This document shows, piece by piece, positions 7,278 through 15,000 of a DNA stretch of 33,929 nucleotides. Source of the stretch: JBBRNH01 sp038230415 (lineage in GTDB: Bacteria > Bacteroidota > Bacteroidia > Cytophagales > Spirosomataceae); NCBI GenBank assembly GCA_038230415.1, contig JBBRNH010000065.1:1-33929 (forward strand), read 5' to 3'. How positions within the stretch are numbered: position 1 is the first letter of the stretch; every line of letters begins with the position of its first letter. The notes under the pieces are model-generated. The model was not told the DNA's origin and ran no database searches. It saw only the letters and a program-made list of their open reading frames with translations. The position numbers and the translations under genes were made by a program.

Positions 7278-8519
7278 ATGCAACCAACCGCCGATTACAT
7301 TCTCTCCCGCCCGGCTGCGGTGAGCCAAACCCGCCAAACCGACTGGCGGCTGGGGATTCCCGTTTATGTCTATGCCGTTGTGCTGTCGTCGCTGTGCGTG
7401 GTGGTGGGCCTGCTCTGGGACATTATGTGGCATATGAGCATCGGGCGCGACGGGCTTTTCTCTGCCCCGCACCTTGTTATCTATGTTGGGGCCGTTGTGT
7501 CGGGTCTGTTTTCGGGCTACCAGATTCTGAGCCTGACCTTCCGGCGCAATCACCCCGATAGGCCTGCGTCGGTCAAGTTTTGGGGTGTTTTTTACGGTTC
7601 GCTTGGTGCTATGTTCTGCGTTTGGGGAGCCATTGCCATGCTGACATCCGCCCCGTTTGACGATTGGTGGCACAACGCTTACGGTCTCGATGTGCAGATT
7701 CTGACCCCGCCCCACACCATTTTGGCTTTCGGTATTATGATGGTGCAGTTTGGGGCCATGATTGGCGTGCTAGCGCTGCAAAACCGGAGTGCCAATAGTG
7801 CGGTTCAACAGCAGATGACTCCCGAACTGGCGGCAAAACAGGCCAATCGGTTGAAAATGCTGTTTGCTATTGCTGCCGGGCTGTTGCTGGCGGTGCTGTT
7901 TACGCTGGTATCAGAGAACGTTGCCAACTATGCGGCCCACAACTCGTCGTATTATTTGTTTGCCGGTATTGTTTTCCCGGTCTATCTGCTGGCCGTTGGC
8001 CGGGCTTCGCTGCTGCGGTATCCGCTCACGACCATTGCCCTCGTATATATGCTCACGATGCTGGTGCCGAGTTGGGTGATTCAGTTTTTTCCGGCAACGC
8101 CCAAGTTGGGGCCGGTGCTGAACCCAATCACCACCTATCAGCCGTTTGTATTTCCGTTATTGCTCGTGATTCCCGGTTTTGTGTTAGACAAACTCACGCA
8201 GCGGTTTGCCGGTAAACTCAACGATTGGGTATTGGCGGTGGTGCTGGCCGTAGCATTCATGGCCGTTTTTTTGGTGGTTCAGTGGCCGTTTGAAGAATTT
8301 ACGCTGACATCGCCCCTGGCCCGGAACTACTTTTTTATGTCGTATTCGTGGGTTTACGCCCAGGACCCCAACTGGGAATACCGCTACGCTTTCGGTCCCT
8401 GGATGGCACAAACGCCCGCTCAGTTCGCGCAGGGATTTGGCATTGCAATGCTGGCAGCCACTGCCTCGGCCCGTGTTGGGTTGTGGTGGGGAAGCTGGAT
8501 GAAACGCGTGATGCGGTAG
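7278..8519 (+). CDS. Polytopic membrane protein of unknown function
   Basis: A 413-residue protein with roughly nine to eleven hydrophobic segments, probably in the inner membrane. Two similar His/Trp/Asp-rich stretches stand out: LLWDIMWHMSIGRDGLFSAP followed by HLVIY, and FDDWWHNAYGLDVQILTPPH. They occupy comparable places before membrane helices and could bind a metal or cofactor. No known family is recognised with confidence. It precedes, on the same strand, the anchored protein with HLHP motifs (152 bp gap containing an inverted repeat), so the two may act together at the membrane. The ATG at 7278 is the first good start. Confidence 0.6.
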   Translation: MQPTADYILSRPAAVSQTRQTDWRLGIPVYVYAVVLSSLCVVVGLLWDIMWHMSIGRDGLFSAPHLVIYVGAVVSGLFSGYQILSLTFRRNHPDRPASVKFWGVFYGSLGAMFCVWGAIAMLTSAPFDDWWHNAYGLDVQILTPPHTILAFGIMMVQFGAMIGVLALQNRSANSAVQQQMTPELAAKQANRLKMLFAIAAGLLLAVLFTLVSENVANYAAHNSSYYLFAGIVFPVYLLAVGRASLLRYPLTTIALVYMLTMLVPSWVIQFFPATPKLGPVLNPITTYQPFVFPLLLVIPGFVLDKLTQRFAGKLNDWVLAVVLAVAFMAVFLVVQWPFEEFTLTSPLARNYFFMSYSWVYAQDPNWEYRYAFGPWMAQTPAQFAQGFGIAMLAATASARVGLWWGSWMKRVMR

Positions 8520-8575
8520 TTTGCAAAAATGTACAATGGATAACGTACAATGAAAATTTCCTGCTCTTAACTGCT

Positions 8576-8653
8576 TTTCCTCGGCCTGTGTCTTCACAGG
8601 CCGCTTGTATATTCCTGATTTATAGCGGCTTGTGAAGACACAGGCCGAGGAAA
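8576..8653. repeat. Nested inverted repeat, 30-bp arms
   Basis: The arms 8576-8605 and 8624-8653 match at 29 of 30 positions and enclose an 18-bp AT-rich loop. Each arm is itself a small hairpin: the left contains GCCTGTG, a TCTT loop and CACAGGC. The result is a hairpin of hairpins, like a two-unit BIME. CGGCCTGTG also occurs inside the repeat between nuoL and nuoM. Just upstream GTACAATG occurs twice. The element lies between two same-strand genes. Confidence 0.9.
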
Positions 8654-8671
8654 CATAAAAATCAATCATCA

Positions 8672-10327
8672 ATGAAAACTTCCTGTTTTAAGACCTTGCT
8701 GCTTCTTTTTTTCCTGCCCGCCATTGCCTTCGCCCACATCGGTAGTCCCGGCGTGCTGGTGCAGCAACAGGCCGGGAAATACCAACTCTTAGTCAGCATC
8801 GAGCCGCCCGACGTGGTTCCCGGCACGGCCAAAATCACGGTTTTTGTGGAGCGCGGCAGTCCGAACACCATACTCGCCCGGCCCATTTATTTTTTGTCGG
8901 GCGATGAGGGCGCACCCACGCACGACGCGCTGCTGCCCGTTGCCGGCAAGCCGGGGCAGTTCGCCGGTATCGTCTGGATGATGTCGAGCGGGTCATCAAG
9001 CGTTGAACTCCAACTCGACGGGCCGGACGGTTCGTCAAAAACCATTGTGCCGGTGGTGGCCGTCTCGACCGCGCAACGACCACTCCCTGCCGAAACCGGC
9101 TGGATTCTGGCCGCACTGGGGCTGTTGCTGGTGGTGCTGATGATTACCGTTGTGGGGTCGAGCGTGTCTGACGGTACGATGGCTCCGGGTCAGGCTAAAC
9201 CAAAAACGCTGGGCCGCAAACGGCTCGTCGGGATGAGCGTAGCCGGTGTGGTGCTGATTTTGATTCTGTCGGGATGGCGGTTTTGGTGGACTTCCTGGGC
9301 CGATAACTACCAGAATAACCAACTGTATCGCGCTTTGGCTATCGAAACAAAGGTTGTAGCCCGGCCCGGCACCGCTCCCGCTCTGATTATGAAACTCGAC
9401 ACGGGCAGTAGCGGGCGTGGGTATCGTCGCCGTCCGCTGAGTTTTATTTTGCCCGATCACGGTAAACTCATGCACGTTTTCTTGGTGAAGATGCCGGGCC
9501 TGGCTGCTTTCGCGCACCTCCATCCCATGCGGCAGGATACAGCTCATTACCAGACTACCTTACCGAATCTGCCCGCCGGAAAATATTTGGTTTATGCCGA
9601 TGTGGTGTATCGCTCCGGCTTCACCGAAACCATGACTGATACGCTCGACATCCCGGCTGTTGCGGCCACAACACCCGCCAAACTTGCCGATGCCGACGAC
9701 AGTTACCAAACCGTTCAGGCCATCGGAAAACAAGCCAACGGCCTGACCACGTTGCGGTTAGATGCGGCAATGGCAAGCTGCGGCAAGCCCGGAGCTAGCG
9801 TTTCGCTCGGCGATGGTTCGGTAATGGTCTGGACCGATAAACCCGCGCTCATTCTTGAAGCCGCCACGCCTTACGTGCTGAAATTTGCCGTTGCCGACGC
9901 TGCCGGAAAACCTGCCGCGCTGGAGCCGTACCTCGGCATGGGTGGTCACGCCGTGATTGTGCGCGAAGATGGCTCGGTGTATGTGCATCTGCACCCGGTT
10001 GGCACGGCTTCGATGGCGGCAGAAACGGCCTTAGCCAGCCGCATTGCCGACACTAACCGGACGTTTAAATACCCCGCGCCCGCGCCCTTCCGCGACAGCA
10101 TTGACCGCTACGTTGCCCGCCTGCGTCAACTCCCCGAAGCCGAAAAGAACAAACTCCTGCTGGCCCAAATGCCCCCCATGAGCCACGCTATTGACGTACC
10201 GAACATGGTTGAGTTTCCGTACTCGTTTCCGCGAGCCGGGCAGTATCGGCTGTGGGTGCAGGTTAAACGGAATGGCCGGGTGCTGACGGGCGTATTTGAT
10301 GTGAACGTGAATGAATCCAGTCTGTAA
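8672..10327 (+). CDS. Membrane-anchored periplasmic protein with two HLHP motifs
   Basis: A 551-residue protein. A signal peptide (residues 1-21, ending AIAFA-H) puts the N-terminal beta-rich domain outside the membrane. Two hydrophobic segments near residues 145-165 and 190-210 anchor the protein. Two further domains follow, each with a His/Met motif: DHGKLMHVFLV then FAHLHP at about 260-285, and EPYLGMGGHAVIV then VHLHP at about 418-442. This resembles YtkA/FixH-like or copper-handling periplasmic domains; metal binding is inferred. The last 100 residues hold MPPMSHAI and a beta-sandwich-like end. The upstream polytopic protein is a likely partner. No closer family name can be given safely. 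Confidence 0.6.
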   Translation: MKTSCFKTLLLLFFLPAIAFAHIGSPGVLVQQQAGKYQLLVSIEPPDVVPGTAKITVFVERGSPNTILARPIYFLSGDEGAPTHDALLPVAGKPGQFAGIVWMMSSGSSSVELQLDGPDGSSKTIVPVVAVSTAQRPLPAETGWILAALGLLLVVLMITVVGSSVSDGTMAPGQAKPKTLGRKRLVGMSVAGVVLILILSGWRFWWTSWADNYQNNQLYRALAIETKVVARPGTAPALIMKLDTGSSGRGYRRRPLSFILPDHGKLMHVFLVKMPGLAAFAHLHPMRQDTAHYQTTLPNLPAGKYLVYADVVYRSGFTETMTDTLDIPAVAATTPAKLADADDSYQTVQAIGKQANGLTTLRLDAAMASCGKPGASVSLGDGSVMVWTDKPALILEAATPYVLKFAVADAAGKPAALEPYLGMGGHAVIVREDGSVYVHLHPVGTASMAAETALASRIADTNRTFKYPAPAPFRDSIDRYVARLRQLPEAEKNKLLLAQMPPMSHAIDVPNMVEFPYSFPRAGQYRLWVQVKRNGRVLTGVFDVNVNESSL

Positions 10328-10698
10328 AAACTAACTGGCCTGGATTTTGGCATTCTTCTGGTAGTTTGGTGACTTGTACTAAGTGTGCTTGCGGAGCGGT
10401 TTTCGTGTGACAAGGGGCAGCCCGTTGACAGTCAGGTCTCTACTTACAGTCCAGCGTTCTTGGCAACAAGTAGCGCATCCTGACAGTAAGCGTTTTGGTT
10501 CGTCGGTCGGGTTCCCGGCGATAGGCAGCGTGACTCGCCGGGCAGAGTTTTGGTTTTGCGCTTCGGTCGATCCGCCGGTGCGGTAAAATCGGTTAGTGTG
10601 TTTGTTGATTAGCTTCGCTTGGTCGGAGTTCGGACGACAGGAAGCATGTCTCCACATGGAATAACAATTTAACCAAATAAAGGTGTAGGGACTCATTT
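10328..10698. other. Intergenic region, 371 bp, no gene seen
   Basis: Short open frames on both strands have no recognisable protein features and are taken as chance. No clear hairpin terminator, TAnnTTTG promoter or repeat was found. The region presumably contains the promoter of the gene at 10699, whose elements I cannot place. Confidence 0.5.
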
Positions 10699-11577
10699 AT
10701 GAAATTTCGAAGGACCAAATCTTTTGTGGGTAAACACCCCCTTTTACCCGTTGCTATGGTGTTGATACTGACGCTAACCGGACAAGCGCAAACACTCACT
10801 GGCAGTGTGGTCGATGCCCGGACAGGGCGAGGTATTTCTTACGTCAACATCGGTATCGCTAACCGTCGGCTCGGTACCGTCTCCAACGAAGCTGGGGCAT
10901 TTCGATTATTGGTGGCTAATGCTCAGTCTCAGGACACAGTGCGGTTTTCGTGCGTAGGCTACGAACCGCTCACATTACTGGTGGCAAAACTCGGCCAGAT
11001 TATTACGATACAATTATCTGAAACGACCCGATTACTACAAAGCGTTAAAGTCAAGGCCCACCCGCCCCGGTTACGGGTGATAGGCAACACCAAAAATGAC
11101 GAAAACAGTAACTACTCTTTGACTTCCAACGATTTAGGTAGTGAAATAGCCACTATCGTTACAATAAAGAAGCCCACATTTTTGAAAACTGCCAATTTCA
11201 TTATTACCAAAAACAGTTGCGGGCCGCTGGTATTCCGGGTAAACTTGTACCGGCTCACGTCCGATGGCCAGCCGACGAACGAAAAGATATTGACACAAGA
11301 TGTTATCACCAAAACAGATATAGGCAAAGGAATTCTGACTGTCGATCTGTCGGGTACTAACACGACGGTCACAGAGGACTTTTGCCTTTCGTTGGAATGG
11401 ATTGCGGGGGGATTGGGAAAAGACATCACAAAACAGTTGTACTTCTCGTGTGGCTTGGGCTATCGTCAGAATGAATTATTCACCCGTTACACCAGTCAAA
11501 GCCCTTGGTCACCGTTTAATGATGCTGTGCTGGGCATGAAGCCAAAGATCAGTTTCTACATCGAAGGTTATCAGTAG
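10699..11577 (+). CDS. Secreted protein with CarboxypepD_reg-like domain
   Basis: A 292-residue exported protein. The N-terminus has a basic stretch and a hydrophobic core (LLPVAMVLILTLTGQAQ), consistent with signal cleavage after QAQ. Residues about 32-105 form a carboxypeptidase-regulatory-like beta-sandwich: LTGSVVDARTGRGISYVNIG, then GTVSNEAGAFRLLV and VRFSCVGYEPL. In Bacteroidota this domain often heads SusC/TonB receptors, but here no beta-barrel follows. The remaining 180 residues look beta-rich and are not recognised. A strong hairpin directly after the stop suggests the gene is a single transcription unit. Confidence 0.75.
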   Translation: MKFRRTKSFVGKHPLLPVAMVLILTLTGQAQTLTGSVVDARTGRGISYVNIGIANRRLGTVSNEAGAFRLLVANAQSQDTVRFSCVGYEPLTLLVAKLGQIITIQLSETTRLLQSVKVKAHPPRLRVIGNTKNDENSNYSLTSNDLGSEIATIVTIKKPTFLKTANFIITKNSCGPLVFRVNLYRLTSDGQPTNEKILTQDVITKTDIGKGILTVDLSGTNTTVTEDFCLSLEWIAGGLGKDITKQLYFSCGLGYRQNELFTRYTSQSPWSPFNDAVLGMKPKISFYIEGYQ

Positions 11578-11607
11578 CCAAAGGTATAAGACAGGATACC
11601 TTTGGCT
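11576..11607 (+). terminator. Strong hairpin after the CarboxypepD_reg-like gene
   Basis: AGCCAAAGGTAT and ATACCTTTGGCT form a perfect 12-bp stem around an 8-nt loop, overlapping the last two bases of the stop codon. There is no long T-tract afterwards, so it is a stable 3'-end hairpin and a probable, though not textbook, intrinsic terminator. Confidence 0.7.
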
Positions 11608-11612
11608 ATTGA

Positions 11613-11642
11613 TTTGGGGCAATTGGTGCTTGTTTATTTTTG
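11613..11642 (+). promoter_or_regulatory. Bacteroidota-type promoter in intergenic region
   Basis: TTTG (11613-11616), an 18-bp spacer and TATTTTTG (11635-11642) match the TTTG / TAnnTTTG consensus with the same spacing as the nuoK promoter. It lies just after the hairpin that ends the previous gene and would start transcription near 11649. The next clear gene begins at 12074, so it would produce a leader of about 425 nt or a separate small RNA. Confidence 0.5.
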
Positions 11643-12073
11643 CGTTGTTTCGTCTTGATCGACAGGAGGATACCCGACACTTGGAGGTTTTTTAGTTCGT
11701 TCTGTTCTACGTGCGCTGGTCAGTCATTGGCGTGTCTGACGACTGGTCATCCTCCCCATACCCAACGCCAGTCTAACCAGCAGGGAAAAAAGCGAGAGCG
11801 TCTCCTACTCGGTCGGGTAACTCCCACGCCATCAACACCCACTGATGATTGTGAGTGTCATCGCTTTGGGCCTGTTCGTATACCCCGGCTATTTTGCCGA
11901 TGGTTTCCGTACCCGTCGTGGTATTTTTGGCTGGCGTTTCCACAGCACAACACCCCAAACGGGGTATTTTTTATGCCCTGGAGGTTGCCGTTCTACCGGG
12001 TGCTTTTTGCGCGGCTGGCTTATCAGAAGCTCGTTGAAAGCCGTTACTTTGTTGAAGCATCCCAACAGCGTCA
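11643..12073. other. Noncoding stretch upstream of DUF5723-like gene
   Basis: About 430 bp without a convincing gene. Open frames on both strands have odd composition (many Cys, Arg, Trp, Pro) and no family resemblance. A short GC hairpin, ACCCC-aaac-GGGGT at 11952-11965, is followed by ATTTTTT and could be a weak plus-strand intrinsic terminator. With the promoter at 11613-11642 it would bound a transcript of about 325 nt. Alternatively this is a long leader of the gene at 12074. Confidence 0.4.
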
Positions 12074-13438
12074 ATGAAAAAACTCCTGTTCCTCACCCTT
12101 CTCCCAACCCTAACCGTTGCTCAGCACCTGCCGGGCCTGATGAGCAGTAACTACGGCGGTATCTGCCGGATGCTGCAAAACCCGTCGGCGGTGGCCGGGT
12201 CGCGGTATCGGTACCAGGTCGTGATCGCGGCTAACTCGTCGGTGAGTGCCAACTATTTCCGCCGTCCCTTTAGCCGCGATTTTCTGCACCTCGGCCTGGT
12301 GCCTTACCAAAATGATCTTGATCGTGACCTCCGCTCGATTGGCTCGCTGACCGAGGCCCCGCGTCATGCTGTTTACACCGAAGTCATTGGCCCGTCGTTG
12401 CTGTTTAGCCCCGACAGGCGGCAATCGGTTGCGCTGCATACGCGGCTGCGGAGTTACGCCTGGGGCGAGGGGTTTCCGCTGGCCCTGACGAATGCATACG
12501 GCAATCAGTTATTTAGCAAGAAAGTTGACCCCGCTACCGGCAGTTTTACCGGCACCATTCAGCAACTGCAACACGCCGAAGTGGGCCTGACCTACGGACT
12601 GCGGGTGTTCGAGGGAAAATGGCACCGATTGTCAGCCGGGGCAACCGGGCGACGGTTGTTTGGTGGCAGCTACCGGAGTCTGCAACTGAGTGGTCAATAC
12701 GCCATTCTGCCCAAAAATGCAGCGGGCGAGAATACCATTACGCTCAACAACGTGAACCTTGACATGACCACCACCGCCCCCCAACCCAATGCGGGTAATA
12801 CCGGCGCGGGCTGGGCCATAGACTTTGGGGCTACTTACGAAATTGGCAAGCGCATCACGGGCCGAAACTACAACGCCGACGCGCCCTTTGCCGACCCGCG
12901 CCCGGCTTATCTGCTTCGGCTGTCGGCATCGGTGCTGAATACCGGCTCGGTAAATCTGCCTGCCGGAACGCGCACGACCGGCAAAAGCGTCCAGAAAACA
13001 CTTACCCAGGCTGATTTAGACCGCATTGGCAACAATCCCGTTGACCAGTTGCCATCGCTCGTGACGGCCCAAACCTCGCCCGAAACCGTTGCCCGTCGGC
13101 AGGAGCTACCCCGTTTACTGAACGTGGAGGCCGATTTGCGGTTGGGACGCGGGTTTTTTATGAACGGCCTGCTCCAGCGCAACCTGACCGATGGCCCCGC
13201 TTATCCGACCCCAAACCAGACCATTATCACGCCCCGGTTTGAGGATGAAGACACCGAGTTTGCGCTGCCCGTCTCCATCATCGAAGGAAACGAGCGCGTT
13301 GCCATCGGCGCGTCGGTGCGGTTGGGGCCAGTCACCATCGGGGCGAATGATTTGATCGGGATTCTTAACAAAAACGGTAATCACCGGGCTTCTGCGGTGT
13401 GGCTGGGGCTGTCTATCTGGGGCTGGCAACGAAAATGA
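12074..13438 (+). CDS. DUF5723-like outer-membrane beta-barrel protein
   Basis: A 454-residue exported protein. A short signal peptide (MKKLLFLTLLPTLTVAQ) is followed by HLPGLMSSNYGGICRMLQNP, where the 'asparagine-proline after a start-up loop' pattern is typical of DUF5723 and PorP/SprF-like proteins of Bacteroidota. The rest alternates polar and hydrophobic residues in amphipathic strands and ends in an aromatic strand (SAVWLGLSIWGWQRK), which fits an outer-membrane barrel. Function of the family is not established. The gene stands alone between a noncoding stretch and the two-component system. Confidence 0.65.
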   Translation: MKKLLFLTLLPTLTVAQHLPGLMSSNYGGICRMLQNPSAVAGSRYRYQVVIAANSSVSANYFRRPFSRDFLHLGLVPYQNDLDRDLRSIGSLTEAPRHAVYTEVIGPSLLFSPDRRQSVALHTRLRSYAWGEGFPLALTNAYGNQLFSKKVDPATGSFTGTIQQLQHAEVGLTYGLRVFEGKWHRLSAGATGRRLFGGSYRSLQLSGQYAILPKNAAGENTITLNNVNLDMTTTAPQPNAGNTGAGWAIDFGATYEIGKRITGRNYNADAPFADPRPAYLLRLSASVLNTGSVNLPAGTRTTGKSVQKTLTQADLDRIGNNPVDQLPSLVTAQTSPETVARRQELPRLLNVEADLRLGRGFFMNGLLQRNLTDGPAYPTPNQTIITPRFEDEDTEFALPVSIIEGNERVAIGASVRLGPVTIGANDLIGILNKNGNHRASAVWLGLSIWGWQRK

Positions 13439-13446
13439 GGAGCCAT

Positions 13447-13574
13447 TGCCTTACTTCTTACCACCCAACCGGCCCGTTTATTTCTAATCAGTAAGGAAGA
13501 CCAATTTCCCAGTGTTATGTTTATGTTAAGAATTAGCGTTCTGTGGTAAAATTGCTGAAACAATGCCTTACTTC
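13447..13574. repeat. 11-bp direct repeat upstream of response regulator
   Basis: TGCCTTACTTC occurs at 13447-13457 and again at 13564-13574 in the same orientation, 117 bp apart (about eleven helical turns). The second copy is 29 bp before the response-regulator start at 13603. It could be a regulator binding site, possibly autoregulatory, or chance. Confidence 0.35.
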
Positions 13575-13602
13575 CGGTCAATTTCACCAACCCTGCCGGC
13601 CA

Positions 13603-14310
13603 ATGAGTGCTGCCAAAGCCCTGCCAACCCCCCACCGTGTTCTGGTTGTTGACGACGACCCGGACATCATTGAACTGCTTCAGTACAACCTGGAGAAAGA
13701 AGGCTACGAGGTTCGGTCGGCCCCCGACGGCTGGAAAGCCCTTGAAGTGGCCCGCGCCTACCTGCCCGAATTAGTACTGATGGACATTATGATGCCGCAA
13801 ATGGATGGTATCGAAACGGGCCGACAACTACGCGACATTCCCGAACTCCGACAATCGTTTATTCTGTATCTCACGGCCCGTTCCGAAGAATATTCGGAGG
13901 TGGCCGCGTTTGAAATCGGGGCCGACGATTATATTACCAAGCCCATCAAGCCCCGCGCCCTGATGAGCCGCATCAATGCCCTGTTCCGGCGTGAGGCCCA
14001 GAAAGCCGACCCCGGCGACAAAGTAGAAATCGGCGGGATGGTTATCAGCCGGACAAATTATTCCGTTTATCAGGGTGAGAAAATGGTGATTCTGCCCAAG
14101 AAAGAGTTTGAACTGCTGTTTTATTTAGCCCAGCACCCCAACAAGGTTTTCAGCCGCGAAGAACTCCTGCAACGCATCTGGGGGGCCGATATTTACGTGT
14201 TGGAGCGCACCGTTGACGTGCATATCCGCAAACTCCGCGAAAAAATCGGCGAGACATTTATCCGCACCCTAAAAGGTGTGGGTTATATGTTTACCGACCA
14301 GGCCGAATAG
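13603..14310 (+). CDS. OmpR/PhoB-family response regulator
   Basis: A 235-residue cytoplasmic DNA-binding regulator. The receiver domain (about 10-125) has the acidic cluster D17-D19, phospho-acceptor D61 (LVLMDIMMPQMDG), T91 and K113 (YITKPIKP). The C-terminal winged-helix domain (about 140-232) has LPKKEFELLFYLAQHPNKVF and ERTVDVHIRKLREKIG, typical of OmpR/PhoB. The ATG at 13603 gives the usual N-terminus; an in-frame GTG at 13543 adds 20 unlikely residues. The cognate kinase is almost certainly the gene at 14990, but an MntA/HepT module lies between them. The pair resembles PhoB/PhoR of Bacteroidota; the signal cannot be deduced. Confidence 0.93.
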   Translation: MSAAKALPTPHRVLVVDDDPDIIELLQYNLEKEGYEVRSAPDGWKALEVARAYLPELVLMDIMMPQMDGIETGRQLRDIPELRQSFILYLTARSEEYSEVAAFEIGADDYITKPIKPRALMSRINALFRREAQKADPGDKVEIGGMVISRTNYSVYQGEKMVILPKKEFELLFYLAQHPNKVFSREELLQRIWGADIYVLERTVDVHIRKLREKIGETFIRTLKGVGYMFTDQAE

Positions 14311-14324
14311 CGTTTCAGTATTGC

Positions 14325-14356
14325 ATTGTTTCAGTAGTACAGCGTTGCTAAATTTA
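14325..14356 (+). promoter_or_regulatory. Possible promoter for the MntA/HepT module
   Basis: ATTG (14325-14328), a 20-bp spacer and TAAATTTA (14349-14356; one mismatch to TAnnTTTG) lie directly before the ATG at 14361. The start of transcription would fall at or near the ATG, giving a leaderless or nearly leaderless message. This would let the module be expressed apart from the upstream regulator gene. Confidence 0.3.
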
Positions 14357-14360
14357 ACCT

Positions 14361-14666
14361 ATGAATAGCACGATCACTCACAAAATGCCACAAATCGAAG
14401 CGGTTCTTCGGCAACATTATGTAAGCCGCGCCTATTTGTTTGGCTCCGTTTGCACAGACCGTTTCAATAATGATAGCGACGTAGATGTACTAATTTCATT
14501 TGACGATGGCCTTGACCCAGTTGCCTACGGGGATGCCTATTTCGCCTTGGCTTCTGCCTTGGAGAGCCTTCTCGAACGCCCGGTTGACCTGCTTACTGAA
14601 CGGTCGTTAAAGAATCCATATTTTATCAGGCAGCTAAACCTGACCAAAACGCTTATTTATGAGTAA
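14361..14666 (+). CDS. mntA: MntA-type nucleotidyltransferase antitoxin
   Basis: A 101-residue minimal nucleotidyltransferase. The catalytic motif GSX10DXD is complete: G28-S29, then D40-x-D42 (NNDSDVDVLISF), with a third acidic residue at D76 (RPVDLLTE). In characterised MntA/HepT systems the antitoxin transfers AMP units to a tyrosine of the HEPN toxin and so inactivates it. The gene overlaps the HEPN gene by 8 bp (14659-14666), the standard arrangement. It sits 50 bp after the response regulator on the same strand, and by eye is somewhat AT-richer than the flanking two-component genes, consistent with insertion. The motif appears intact, so it is likely functional. Confidence 0.9.
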   Translation: MNSTITHKMPQIEAVLRQHYVSRAYLFGSVCTDRFNNDSDVDVLISFDDGLDPVAYGDAYFALASALESLLERPVDLLTERSLKNPYFIRQLNLTKTLIYE

Positions 14667-15000
14667 CGAGGTCAAAAAATGGCTTGCTGATATTGCTCAG
14701 GCAATTTCTAATACGGATATTCACTTAGGCGGCAAACGGGATTTCAGTGAGTTTCTTGATAACCTGACGATACGCCGGGCTGTTGAGCGTGAATTAGAGA
14801 TTATCGGTGAAGCTACAAACCGAATTTTAAAAGCAGACCCCGCCATTGCCATCACAAACGCCCGTCGGATTGTTGACCTCAGAAACCGGGTGATTCACAA
14901 TTACGATGCTGTTGACGAAACTGTTGTTTGGGCCGTTGTTGTTAAAAATTTACCTTTGCTTAAACAAGAAGTTGACGATTTGTTAGCCGATGTCGCTTAG
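14659..15000 (+). CDS. hepT: HepT-type HEPN toxin (DUF86)
   Basis: A 113-residue helical HEPN-domain ribonuclease. The active-site motif RX4HXY is complete: R75-N-R-V-I-H80-N-Y82. In the Shewanella MntA/HepT pair the tyrosine of this motif is the residue that MntA AMPylates, and Y82 is present here. Other family features are seen, such as RRAVERELEIIGEATNRI before the motif. The 5' end overlaps mntA by 8 bp. The 3' end overlaps the start of the histidine-kinase gene by 11 bp, so toxin and kinase are probably translationally coupled. Substrate RNA is unknown. Confidence 0.9.
   Translation: MSNEVKKWLADIAQAISNTDIHLGGKRDFSEFLDNLTIRRAVERELEIIGEATNRILKADPAIAITNARRIVDLRNRVIHNYDAVDETVVWAVVVKNLPLLKQEVDDLLADVA

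Noticed and set aside
10383..10696. Short open frames on both strands in the 371-bp spacer
   Set aside because: No signal peptide, domain or coding-like composition.
11640..12077. Open frame of 145 codons from a TTG
   Set aside because: Composition rich in Cys, Arg, Trp and Pro, no domain, and overlapping alternative frames; probably noncoding.
13543..13602. GTG start 20 codons upstream of the response regulator
   Set aside because: The extra residues have no family match, and the ATG at 13603 gives a standard receiver-domain N-terminus.
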